Below, piece after piece: positions 8,746 to 16,863 of a stretch of 64,000 nucleotides of DNA. Origin of the DNA: Acinetobacter pittii ANC 4050 (GTDB taxonomy: Bacteria; Pseudomonadota; Gammaproteobacteria; Pseudomonadales; Moraxellaceae). A program made the translations under genes and the position numbers. Under the pieces are notes generated by a model. That model searched no databases. It worked only from the letters and a program-made list of their open reading frames with translations, and was not told the DNA's origin. Position 1 is the stretch's first letter. Every line of letters begins with the position of its first letter. The stretch lies in NCBI RefSeq assembly GCF_000399685.1, contig NZ_KB976987.1, forward strand, positions 3,772,827 through 3,836,826. The letters are read 5' to 3'.

Positions 8746-8946
8746 CCTGTAAGGATTAGTATTTTGAAGCGAGTCGCTTCTGACGTTAACGGGTCTTTGA
8801 CCTTAACTCTCTATTAAATCAAAGATTTAATAGAGAGGGGCGAACAGCTGCTGCTGATTCGCAGTAAGAAAAGAAGATTTCTTTTGATTGCTATCAAAAT
8901 AAATTTCTTTTCTTACAAAGCAAGTAATTTGAGTAATCCTTACAGG
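8746..8946 (+). ncRNA. Retron msr-msd RNA
   Basis: The arms a1 (8746-8758, CCTGTAAGGATTA) and a2 (8934-8946) are perfect 13-nt reverse complements. Between them are several hairpins: GAAGCG/CGCTTC with a 3-nt loop (8766-8780); GTTAA..GGTC/GACC..TTAAC (8785-8807); a perfect 14-bp stem with loop AAA (8807-8837); GCGAA/TTCGC (8840-8862); and a long hairpin at 8864-8916. The last has 12 bp, a bulged G, 4 bp, one mismatch and 7 bp, with loop TGCT, and is the expected msd template. The branching guanosine would be near the 5' end; G8759 and the G of AGC at 8768-8770 are candidates. The RT begins 6 nt after a2. Exact msDNA ends cannot be set from sequence. Confidence 0.85.
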
Positions 8947-8952
8947 TTTATT

Positions 8953-9972
8953 ATGGATAAAAAAGAGATTAAAAAATGGACCAATTATTTTTTGGATGTT
9001 GGTTTAAAAGATGAATATATCATAGAGTATCAAGATTTAATTACAAATCTTATAAAAAATGATGTTCCTGTAATATTTGAAATAGATCATTTATCTAAAT
9101 TAGTAGGAATAAATGTATCTACTCTTTATGCAATGATTTTTTCAACTGAAAAATTTTATAGAACATTTGAAATTCCTAAAAAAAATGGTGGAATGCGTAC
9201 TATAACAACACCACATAAGTCTTTAAAATTAGTACAGAAATGGATACATCACAATATTTTAAAACATAAATATGTACATAAATCTGCACATGGGTTCGTT
9301 AAAAATCGATCTATTATAACTAATGCTTTAATACATAAAGAATCTAAAGTCTTTCTTCAATTAGATATAAAGAATTTTTTTCCTTCTATACCCTTAAATT
9401 GGATTATTAATTATTTTTATAAATTAGGATACTCTAAAAAGATTTCTTTTTATTTAGCAAAACTTTGTTGCTATGAAGATTCCCTATGCCAAGGTGCTCC
9501 AACAAGTCCTATTCTATCTAATCTAGTTTTTTTTGCACTTGATAAAAAATTGAATCATTACGCTGATAAAAATAATATTATTTATACACGTTATGCAGAT
9601 GATATTGTTTTTTCAGGTGATAATATACCTTTAAGTTTTAAAAATTTTTGTATTTTCTTAATAAAAGATTTTGGTTTTAAAATTAATAGTAAGAAAACTA
9701 AATTAAAGATAGAAGTGGGTCAGAATATAATTACGGGTATTCAAATTAAGGATAGTGATATATGGGTACCTAAAAAATATAAAAAAAATTTAACACAGGA
9801 ATTATATTATATTCAAAAGTATGGGTTAATTTCTCATATTTCAAAAAGAAGAATAAAAGACCCTAATTATGTATATTCTTTGCTGGGTAAAGTTAATTTT
9901 ATTTTAAGTGTTGAACCTGGTAATACAAAATTTTTAGAGTATAAAAATCTTCTAAATAGTATTATTAAATAA
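8953..9972 (+). CDS. Retron reverse transcriptase
   Basis: 339-aa retron-type RT that would copy the msd part of the adjacent RNA into msDNA. Motifs in order: NALIH at residues 124-128 (retron NAxxH), LDIKNFFPSI with catalytic Asp138, CQGAPTSPILSNL, YTRYADDIVFSG with YADD at 214-217 (Asp216/217), and ITG at 260-262 (the retron VTG motif in the RNA-recognition part). An upstream in-frame TTG (8884) lies inside the msd hairpin and is rejected. The ATG at 8953 follows the a2 arm, whose ACAGG is the only Shine-Dalgarno-like sequence. The gene is strongly AT-rich relative to valS. There is no maturase or endonuclease domain, so it is not a group II intron protein. Confidence 0.93.
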   Translation: MDKKEIKKWTNYFLDVGLKDEYIIEYQDLITNLIKNDVPVIFEIDHLSKLVGINVSTLYAMIFSTEKFYRTFEIPKKNGGMRTITTPHKSLKLVQKWIHHNILKHKYVHKSAHGFVKNRSIITNALIHKESKVFLQLDIKNFFPSIPLNWIINYFYKLGYSKKISFYLAKLCCYEDSLCQGAPTSPILSNLVFFALDKKLNHYADKNNIIYTRYADDIVFSGDNIPLSFKNFCIFLIKDFGFKINSKKTKLKIEVGQNIITGIQIKDSDIWVPKKYKKNLTQELYYIQKYGLISHISKRRIKDPNYVYSLLGKVNFILSVEPGNTKFLEYKNLLNSIIK

Positions 9973-10012
9973 TTCCTTCTCAATTAAGAAAGAGTTAACT
10001 TAATATAATGAA

Positions 10013-10153
10013 AGCACAGCAATTTACTCCATATTTGCTTTAACTTTATTAACTGAGCAGCAAACTCAGCAAGCTTCGCTTTTTCACCTTCAACAATCAC
10101 CGCTGGTGTTTAGATATAAAGCCTTCGTTTGCAAATTTGCCTGCGATTTGGTC
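10013..10153 (-). pseudogene. Remnant of a second valS 3' end
   Basis: These 141 bp align with 10884-11026, the end of the intact valS, at roughly 87% identity by eye, with two single-base gaps in the remnant that break the frame. It encodes the C-terminal coiled-coil tail only. The intact copy lies 730 bp to the right in the same orientation, with a methyltransferase gene between. This is the footprint expected when foreign DNA carrying its own valS 3' end recombined at valS. The rest of 9973-10238 shows no gene. Confidence 0.85.
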
Positions 10154-10238
10154 GGTAGCTTCTGAAATAAGAAATTATTGAGATTGGAGTTTTTATAAAA
10201 TATAGTGTGGAAATTATAAAAATTAAAAGATCGGTTTT

Positions 10239-10823
10239 ATGAATGAAAAATTTGTTCAATTATCAAGAGAACTTAAACATAGACCTATTTTAGAGAAGGC
10301 TTTAGGTCATTTTCCTAACTTACCTTTAGTTGCTATCGATTGTGGCTGTGGCGCTGGCAATGAATCTGCTTATCTACTCTCAAAGGGATTTTATGTTCAT
10401 GCTTTTGATATTTCAATTGATGCGCAAAAAGTCTGTACTGAGCGATTCAAAGATGACTCTAAATTTATTTTCTATCATGAATCTTTTGAAGACTTTAATT
10501 TCCCGTCTGCAAGTTTAATTATTGCTTCATCAAGTCTATTCTTTTGCGATCCAAGTTATTTTTATAACGTAATTAAACGAATGATAAATGCTCTTTCTGA
10601 AGGTGGAATTCTTGTAGTTGATTTATTGGGAATTCATGATGAGTGGGTTATTAGAGAACCTACAAAATTTATAGGATTTACTTATCAAGATATAGCTGAT
10701 TTATTCTTATGTGATTTTAATCTACTGTTTCATAAAGAAATTAATGAAAATTTACCTTTATTGGAAGGTTATATGAAAACATGGCATCTTCATATGCTGA
10801 TTCTACAGAAAAGTAATTTTTAA
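10239..10823 (+). CDS. Class I SAM-dependent methyltransferase
   Basis: 194-aa protein with the SAM-binding motif I AIDCGCGAGNESAYLL (about residues 31-46), an acidic residue ending strand 2 (HAFDIS), and a motif-IV-like IIASSSLFFCDP. It has the small single-domain size of TehB/UbiG-like methyltransferases. The substrate is unknown. The gene is AT-rich and sits between the valS remnant and intact valS, which points to acquired cargo. No partner gene is adjacent, so I do not claim that it belongs to the retron. Confidence 0.8.
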   Translation: MNEKFVQLSRELKHRPILEKALGHFPNLPLVAIDCGCGAGNESAYLLSKGFYVHAFDISIDAQKVCTERFKDDSKFIFYHESFEDFNFPSASLIIASSSLFFCDPSYFYNVIKRMINALSEGGILVVDLLGIHDEWVIREPTKFIGFTYQDIADLFLCDFNLLFHKEINENLPLLEGYMKTWHLHMLILQKSNF

Positions 10824-10831
10824 ATATATAA

Positions 10832-10863
10832 AACCCAGAACCTGCTTGCACAGATTCTGGGTT
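10832..10863 (-). terminator. Terminator of valS
   Basis: AACCCAGAA/TTCTGGGTT stem with a 14-nt loop, followed by TTATATAT on the minus strand. It sits between the convergent methyltransferase and valS genes. Confidence 0.65.
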
Positions 10864-10879
10864 CGTTTAACTAATTAAA

Positions 10880-13777
10880 TTAAAGCGCAGCAATTTGCTC
10901 CATATTCGCTTTAACTTTCTCTAACTGAGCAGCAAACTCAGCAAGCTTCGCTTTTTCACCTTCAACTACTGCTGCCGGTGCTTTAGACACAAAGCCTTCA
11001 TTTGCAAGTTTGCCCGCGATTTGGTCATGTTGCTTTTGGATTTTATCTAAATCTTTTTGCAAACGACCAAGCTCAGCTTTAGGGTCAATTAAACCTTTCA
11101 TTGGTACAAATACCGATGCATGACCTACAACACTTGAAGAAGAAAGTGGTGGTTCTTGGTCTTTACCTAAGAACTCAATACTTTCAACTTTAGCCAATGC
11201 TTTGAACAACGCTTCAATACGAGTAATTTGCTCACGTTCAGCGTCAGAAGTGTTTTGAAGTAATACTGGTAATAAACGCGCATTACCTAAGCCCATTTCA
11301 CCGCGAATGTTACGTACTGCACCAATCAAGCCTTGAAGCCATTGCATATCTGCTTCGGCTTGTTCATTGATTTTTGCTTGCTCAGGAATAGGGTATTGAG
11401 CAGTCATAATTGTTGGGCCGCCTTGACCAAGCATTGGTGCAAGTGTTTGCCAGATTTCTTCTGTCAAATATGGCATTAATGGATGAGCCAAACGTAATGA
11501 AGCCTCCATCACTGCAAGCAATACTCGGCGTACTTCAGCTTTACGCTCTTCTGAAACTTCTGCATCGTTTAGAACCGGTTTCGTTAACTCAACGTACCAG
11601 TCACAGTATTCATTCCAGATAAAGTCGTAAATCGCTTGAGCAGCAAGGTCTAAACGATACGTTGCAAACGCTTGATGTACAGCAGCTTCAGCTTTTTGCA
11701 GACGGCTGATAATCCATTGTTCTGGCAGTTCCCAAAGATCAGGGCGTGCTTGTTGGCCAACTGTTTGACCTTCAACATTCATCAGAACGAAACGAGTTGC
11801 GTTCCAGATTTTGTTACAGAAGTTACGGTAGCCTTCAACACGCTTTAAGTCGAACTTGATGTCACGACCGGTGTTTGCAAGCGCACAGAATGTGAAACGA
11901 ACTGCGTCAGTACCGTAAGCATTAATACCTTCTGGGAATTCTTTGCGTGTTGATTTTTCAATCTTCGCAGCATCTTTCGGATTCATCAGGCCAGTCGTAC
12001 GTTTTGCAACTAAGCTTTCTAAATCAATACCGTCAATCAAGTCTAATGGGTCAAGTACGTTACCTTTAGACTTCGACATTTTTTGACCTTCACCATCACG
12101 TACCAAGCCATGAACATAAACAGTCTTAAATGGAACTTGAGATGAACCATCTTCATTTTTCATGAAGTGTAGGGTCATCATGATCATACGGGCAACCCAG
12201 AAGAAAATGATGTCAAAACCAGTCACCAATACATCAGTTGGGTGGAAGGTTTTAAGGAAATCATTCGCTGCGTCTTTTTGTGCGTCGCCAGTCCAACCTA
12301 AAGTTGAGAATGTCCAAAGTGCAGATGAGAACCAGGTATCAAGAACGTCTTCGTCTTGTTTAAGTTCAACGTCAGCCGCGATGTTGTTTTTCGCGCGAAC
12401 TTCTTCTTCGTTACGGCCAACATAGATGTTGCCATTTGCATCGTACCAAGCTGGAATACGGTGACCCCACCAAAGCTGACGTGAAATACACCAGTCTTGA
12501 ATGTCACGCATCCATGCCATGTACATGTTGCTGTACTGTTCTGGAACAAACTTAATACGACCATCTTGAACTGCTTCAATTGCAGGTTCAGCAAGAGGCG
12601 CAATTTTTACATACCATTGGTCAGTCAGTAATGGCTCAATGATCACACCTGAACGGTCACCGCGTGGAGCTTTTAAGTCATATGGTTGGATTTGGTCTAA
12701 CCAGCCTTCCGCTTCAGCTTGAGCAACTAATTTTTTACGTGCTTCAAAACGCTCTAAACCAGCATAGTCCGCAGGTGCAGTAATCGTTTTAGAAATTTGT
12801 TCGCCAGCTTTTGCAATATATTCAAACTCACCTAAAACTTCGGCGTTTTTGTTGAAGATATTAATGATTGGCAAGCTATTACGTTTACCTAGGTCATAGT
12901 CATTGAAGTCATGAGCAGGGGTAATTTTTACACAGCCAGTACCGAAGTCTTTTTCAACGTAGTCGTCAGCAACGATCGGAATTAAACGACCTGTGATTGG
13001 CAATACAATATTTTTACCAACAAGGTGTGCATAACGCTCATCTTCAGGGTGAACAGCAACCGCAGTATCACCAAGTAAAGTTTCAGGACGAGTTGTTGCA
13101 ACGACTAAATAGTCTTTGCCGTCTTGAGTTTTAACTGATTTGTCTTCAAAGAAATATTTAAAGTGCCAAAGTGAGCCTTTTTCTTCTTTGCTTTCTACTT
13201 CAAGGTCAGAAAGAGCAGTTTGAAGTTTAGGGTCCCAGTTTACAAGACGTTTACCACGGTAAATTAAACCGTCTTCGTGCAAACGAACGAATACTTCTTT
13301 AACTGCGTTTGATAAACCTTCGTCCATCGTGAAGCGTTCACGTGACCAGTCTACCGAAGAACCTAAGCGACGAATTTGTTTAGTGATTGTGCCGCCAGAT
13401 TGTTCTTTCCATTCCCAAACTTTGTCGATGAACTTTTCACGGCCTAAGTCGTGACGAGTTACACCTTGTAAGCCAAGTTGACGCTCAACAACCATTTGAG
13501 TTGCAATACCAGCGTGGTCAGTACCTGGTTGCCACAACGTGTTTTTGCCCATCATACGGTTATAACGGGTAAGGGCATCCATAATGGCATTGTTAAAACC
13601 ATGGCCCATGTGCAAACTACCAGTGACGTTTGGTGGCGGAATCATGATACAGAATGATTCACCGTGACCAGAAGGTTTGAAGTAACCTTGTTCTTCCCAC
13701 GTTTTGTACCACTTCTTTTCGATCTCGGTTGGATCGTATGTGGTGGCAATATTTTGAGCGGTTTGAGCGTCAGTCAT
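10880..13777 (-). CDS. valS: Valyl-tRNA synthetase
   Basis: Class I aminoacyl-tRNA synthetase (965 aa) charging tRNA-Val. Seen: a HIGH-type motif in [18 protein letters not shown] near residue 50, the CP1 editing domain (about 200-400), KMSKSKGNV in the catalytic core, an anticodon-binding domain, and a C-terminal coiled coil (about 900-965, [18 protein letters not shown]). Full length and intact. Its 3' end is partly duplicated at 10013-10153, so this end of the gene has served as a recombination boundary. Confidence 0.98.
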   Translation of the reverse strand: MTDAQTAQNIATTYDPTEIEKKWYKTWEEQGYFKPSGHGESFCIMIPPPNVTGSLHMGHGFNNAIMDALTRYNRMMGKNTLWQPGTDHAGIATQMVVERQLGLQGVTRHDLGREKFIDKVWEWKEQSGGTITKQIRRLGSSVDWSRERFTMDEGLSNAVKEVFVRLHEDGLIYRGKRLVNWDPKLQTALSDLEVESKEEKGSLWHFKYFFEDKSVKTQDGKDYLVVATTRPETLLGDTAVAVHPEDERYAHLVGKNIVLPITGRLIPIVADDYVEKDFGTGCVKITPAHDFNDYDLGKRNSLPIINIFNKNAEVLGEFEYIAKAGEQISKTITAPADYAGLERFEARKKLVAQAEAEGWLDQIQPYDLKAPRGDRSGVIIEPLLTDQWYVKIAPLAEPAIEAVQDGRIKFVPEQYSNMYMAWMRDIQDWCISRQLWWGHRIPAWYDANGNIYVGRNEEEVRAKNNIAADVELKQDEDVLDTWFSSALWTFSTLGWTGDAQKDAANDFLKTFHPTDVLVTGFDIIFFWVARMIMMTLHFMKNEDGSSQVPFKTVYVHGLVRDGEGQKMSKSKGNVLDPLDLIDGIDLESLVAKRTTGLMNPKDAAKIEKSTRKEFPEGINAYGTDAVRFTFCALANTGRDIKFDLKRVEGYRNFCNKIWNATRFVLMNVEGQTVGQQARPDLWELPEQWIISRLQKAEAAVHQAFATYRLDLAAQAIYDFIWNEYCDWYVELTKPVLNDAEVSEERKAEVRRVLLAVMEASLRLAHPLMPYLTEEIWQTLAPMLGQGGPTIMTAQYPIPEQAKINEQAEADMQWLQGLIGAVRNIRGEMGLGNARLLPVLLQNTSDAEREQITRIEALFKALAKVESIEFLGKDQEPPLSSSSVVGHASVFVPMKGLIDPKAELGRLQKDLDKIQKQHDQIAGKLANEGFVSKAPAAVVEGEKAKLAEFAAQLEKVKANMEQIAAL

Positions 13778-13973
13778 AGTAGCTTAGATCGAATATGCAT
13801 AAAAAATTGCACCTATTGTAGCAAAAAAATGCCTCGAAATTAATGTGCTGAAAACAGATAAACGGTTTTGTATTTTTTTCAAAAAACGGTAGATTTATGA
13901 AAGATGGATCACAATTTAATCGTGTAGCAACACGGCACAAAAATTACAAAAGAATTGAAAAAGGATGCTGCTG

Positions 13974-14645
13974 ATGAGTTATGAAGTTTTTTTGAAAATT
14001 TCCGATTCGACTTATACCCAATTCGAGGCTATTCGGCAAAAACTGCATGATGGGGTAAGCCAAAGTCAGGCAAAAGTTTTGGGGGATGTATTGTCTGAAC
14101 TTTCTTGCGAAATTATTGAGCAGGTTTTTTCTGTACTTTTACAGTCAGGGAATACAACTATGTCTCCAAAACAACAAGCTGAGTCTGAAAAAGTTATTCA
14201 GCAAGTTTTAGAGACTTTTCGAAAATACATGCCTTGGTCGGTTTCATTTTTTGGAAATGAACGTCTTTTACCTTTAGTTGATTATATGACTTCTCTGATG
14301 AAAGAGCAGGGGCAGCAAGTTTATATTACCTATCCGGTCACACTTCAACTTGTACAACAAGCCGAAACCCTTACGCAGCAAATTCGCGACGGTAATATGC
14401 AAAGTATTACGGCAGCATTTGAGACGCTTATAGAAATTGTGGATTTAGGCGTAACAAGCCTAGTACGTGAACCTAAAAAGCGTTTAAAATTTAATTTAGT
14501 TGTCGATAAAACTCTTAACGGAGTCATCAACATGACGACGCATTTGGGCTATAAACGTTTGGAAAAGTTAGGGACACAGGTCGATCAGACCACAGCAACT
14601 CATTATATCAACCACTTTTTGGCCTTCATGCATCAAGCAGCATAA
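13974..14645 (+). CDS. Conserved hypothetical protein
   Basis: 223-aa predicted soluble, mostly alpha-helical protein that I do not recognise. AAGGA at 13961-13965 lies 8 nt before ATG 13974, so I prefer that start over ATG 13965. Features: MSYEVFLKISDSTYTQFEAIRQKL at the start, a middle region around RKYMPWSVSFFGNERLLPLVDYM, no signal peptide and no membrane segment. It is divergent from valS and 26 nt upstream of an SDR gene in the same direction, so probably co-transcribed with it. Confidence 0.75.
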   Translation: MSYEVFLKISDSTYTQFEAIRQKLHDGVSQSQAKVLGDVLSELSCEIIEQVFSVLLQSGNTTMSPKQQAESEKVIQQVLETFRKYMPWSVSFFGNERLLPLVDYMTSLMKEQGQQVYITYPVTLQLVQQAETLTQQIRDGNMQSITAAFETLIEIVDLGVTSLVREPKKRLKFNLVVDKTLNGVINMTTHLGYKRLEKLGTQVDQTTATHYINHFLAFMHQAA

Positions 14646-14671
14646 TTTAAAAAAGATAATAGGAACATCAC

Positions 14672-15478
14672 ATGGCCAAACTTGATACTTTGCAAAATAA
14701 AGTGGTATGGATTACGGGCGCATCTTCTGGTTTGGGTAAGGCCTTAGCAGGAGAGCTCGCTTTACAAGGGGCAAAGTTGATTTTGACCTCGCGCCGTTTT
14801 GAAGAGCTAGAAGAAGTTCGGGTTGGCTTATTAAACCCCGATCATCATTTGTCTGTGGTTGCAGATATTACTGATGAAAAGCAGGTTCAAGAAGCTTACA
14901 AAGAGATTTTAAAGGCTAAAGGTCGTATTGATTGGCTCATCAATAATGCTGGTTTGAGTCAACGTGCTTTAATTAAAGACACGACCATGGCAACTGAACG
15001 CGCCATTATGGAAGTCGATTATTTCTCGCAAGTTGCGTTAACTAAAACTGTATTACCAACGATGCTCAAACAAAAGTCTGGCCGAGTTGTATTTGTGTCT
15101 AGTGTGGCGGGTTTATTGGGTACACAGTACCGTGCAAGCTACTCGGCTGCTAAAGCCGCAATTCACATGTGGGCAAATAGTTTGCGTGCTGAGGTCTCAG
15201 ATCAAGGTGTCGAAGTTTCAGTTATTTTCCCTGGTTTTGTAAAAACTAATGTTTCATTCAATGCACTTAATGGTGCAGGGGAACCTCAAGGTCATCAAGA
15301 TGAAGCAATTGAAAATGGTTTAGAAGCGGATGTTTTTGCAGAGCAAGCTGTGAAAGCTTTAATGCAGGGTCAAGAATATATCGTTGTGGGGGGGGCTAAA
15401 GAAAAACTAGGTGTAATGGTTTCTCGGATGTCACCAAAACTTCTTTATAAAATGATTCGGAAAACAAAAGTAAAATAA
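14672..15478 (+). CDS. SDR-family oxidoreductase
   Basis: Short-chain dehydrogenase/reductase (268 aa), classical type. It has the Rossmann glycine motif TGASSGLGKALA (about residues 16-27), NNAG (about 93-96), a catalytic Ser in VVFVSSVAG and the YxxxK pair in YSAAK. The conserved PGFVKT follows. Likely NADP(H)-dependent because of the basic TSRR after strand 2, as an inference. The substrate is unknown. Part of a 13974-15966 gene run. Confidence 0.93.
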   Translation: MAKLDTLQNKVVWITGASSGLGKALAGELALQGAKLILTSRRFEELEEVRVGLLNPDHHLSVVADITDEKQVQEAYKEILKAKGRIDWLINNAGLSQRALIKDTTMATERAIMEVDYFSQVALTKTVLPTMLKQKSGRVVFVSSVAGLLGTQYRASYSAAKAAIHMWANSLRAEVSDQGVEVSVIFPGFVKTNVSFNALNGAGEPQGHQDEAIENGLEADVFAEQAVKALMQGQEYIVVGGAKEKLGVMVSRMSPKLLYKMIRKTKVK

Positions 15479-15531
15479 AAAAGTGATTTCGCCGTGCTAA
15501 ATTGGTGAAAAACCCGTATAGAAGGTTCGCC

Positions 15532-15966
15532 ATGGATCAGGATTATCACCGTATTTTAGAAGTCATCACGCGTTTTCAATTGGTCTTTGATCAGAAAAAT
15601 TGGGACGCTTTTGATGAGTTGTTGGCAGAACAACTTGAGGTGGATTATTTTCAGTTTAGGGGCGAGCCTTTATGTGTCGTGTCTTGTCATGAATATAAAG
15701 GTTCTCGGCAGCAAGCTTTATCGCATTTGCGACTACAGCACAATTTGAGTAATCCAATTATTCGTATTGAACAAGACCAAGCATGGCTAGAGTGTAATTA
15801 TCAGATTTATCGTTTTTCAGAAAATGACTATTTTCATTCTTTTGGTCGTTATTACTTCACTTTGGCTAAACAACAGGACCGTTGGAAAATTACGGGGATT
15901 TGCCAACATTTAACTAAAAATATTGGTAATCCACGCATTCACTTTTCTGCTGTAGGGCAGTATTAA
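15532..15966 (+). CDS. NTF2-like / SnoaL-type protein
   Basis: 144-aa protein with the cone-shaped NTF2-like fold pattern: N-terminal helices YHRILEVITRFQLVFDQKNWDAFDELLA, then beta strands ending in YYFTLAKQQDRWKITGICQ. Such proteins are small ketosteroid-isomerase-like enzymes or binding domains; no specific activity can be assigned. The start is set at ATG 15532, preceded by GAAGG; the upstream in-frame GTG (15502) has no good site. It follows the SDR gene. Confidence 0.75.
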   Translation: MDQDYHRILEVITRFQLVFDQKNWDAFDELLAEQLEVDYFQFRGEPLCVVSCHEYKGSRQQALSHLRLQHNLSNPIIRIEQDQAWLECNYQIYRFSENDYFHSFGRYYFTLAKQQDRWKITGICQHLTKNIGNPRIHFSAVGQY

Positions 15967-16397
15967 TCTTTTACTGCTGTACCATATGCAAATACTTCAA
16001 CCATTCCACCTTGCATACCAAGTTCGGTTGTACTCAGCCGAACTCCCATAATATGGTTAGCTCCTGCGGTATGTGCTTGTTGTTTTAAGCGTACAATAGC
16101 TTCTCGGCGAGCACGCTCAACAATACTTTCATAACTGGTCAGTCTTCCACCCAAAACATTCTTTATAGATGCCAGTACATATTTAAAATAGTCATGAGAA
16201 ATGACCACATTACTGCTAATAAAATGGCCCAGTTGATCACTTGTTGCAAAACGATTGGTATCAATTCTGATATGGGCAAATTGTTGCTCTTTTTCTAAAA
16301 GTTCATTCAAATGTTTTCTTTCAATATGACGTCCAAAAGCCCAGCCAATACTGAAAAGAATGAGAAAAATAACAAGCTGAAAAATAAGATTGTCCAT
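15963..16397 (-). CDS. YbjQ-family (DUF74) protein with N-terminal membrane anchor
   Basis: 144 aa. Residues about 3-20 form a hydrophobic segment (LIFQLVIFLILFSIGWAFG). The rest is a YbjQ/UPF0145-like domain with YESIVERARREAIVRLKQQAHTAGANHIMGVRLST. These pentameric domains were named heavy-metal-binding; function is unproven. It lies 7 nt after a paralogous gene. The stop overlaps the end of the convergent NTF2-like gene by 4 bp. Confidence 0.82.
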   Translation of the reverse strand: MDNLIFQLVIFLILFSIGWAFGRHIERKHLNELLEKEQQFAHIRIDTNRFATSDQLGHFISSNVVISHDYFKYVLASIKNVLGGRLTSYESIVERARREAIVRLKQQAHTAGANHIMGVRLSTTELGMQGGMVEVFAYGTAVKD

Positions 16398-16404
16398 TTT
16401 CTAC

Positions 16405-16755
16405 CTATGCATTAAATGGATCGGGTAGATGGGGCGCTTGAGGTTGCACAACTACTGCTGTGCCATATACGAATAACTCAGAAGCACCTTGGGCAATATT
16501 TGAAGTTGAAAAGCGTATACCGACAATTGCATTCGCACCAAGCTGCTGGGCTTTTACAATCATACGTTGCATGGCTTCTTGGCGAGATTCTTCTAATAAT
16601 TCGGTATAACCCGTAAGTTCACCACCTACAATATTTTTTAAACTTGCCATCAAGTCACGGCCAACATGCTTACTACGAACCGTACTTCCATAAACAACAT
16701 CAAGCTGTTTCAAAATCTGGTGGCCTGGAACACTTTCTAAATTACTCAGTAACAT
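16405..16755 (-). CDS. YbjQ/UPF0145-family protein
   Basis: 116 aa, soluble, with the family core KQLDVVYGSTVRSKHVGRDLMASLKNIVGGELTGYTELLEESRQEAM followed by LGANAIVGIRFSTS. It is a paralogue of the next gene (15963-16397) but lacks its membrane anchor. The two form a likely operon. Biochemical role unknown. Confidence 0.87.
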   Translation of the reverse strand: MLLSNLESVPGHQILKQLDVVYGSTVRSKHVGRDLMASLKNIVGGELTGYTELLEESRQEAMQRMIVKAQQLGANAIVGIRFSTSNIAQGASELFVYGTAVVVQPQAPHLPDPFNA

Positions 16756-16819
16756 TGTTTTTTATCAATCTAAATTCTTAAGGTTTCAAGATAAAAAATA
16801 TTCAGTTGAGTTGCAATAA

Positions 16820-16843
16820 AAAAGCCCACCGAAGTGAGCTTTT
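16820..16843 (-). terminator. Terminator of adeK
   Basis: AAAAGCCCAC-cgaa-GTGAGCTTTT imperfect stem, followed by TTATT on the minus strand, 20 nt past the adeK stop. Confidence 0.75.
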
Positions 16844-16863
16844 ATGAATAAGTTATTTAAAAC

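Noticed and set aside
8807..8837. 14-bp hairpin read as a transcription terminator after the winged-helix gene
   Set aside because: It is followed by a G/C stretch, not T residues, and lies within the a1-a2 interval as an RNA structural element.
8884..8952. N-terminal extension of the RT from TTG 8884
   Set aside because: It lies inside the msd hairpin and a2 arm; ATG 8953 gives a standard-length retron RT.
9973..10238. Search for a small gene between the RT and the methyltransferase
   Set aside because: Only the frame-broken valS remnant is present; no ORF with a start and ribosome-binding site.
10013..11026. valS direct repeats as att sites of an integrase
   Set aside because: No tyrosine or serine integrase gene is in the block and the repeats are long and diverged; homologous exchange explains them better.
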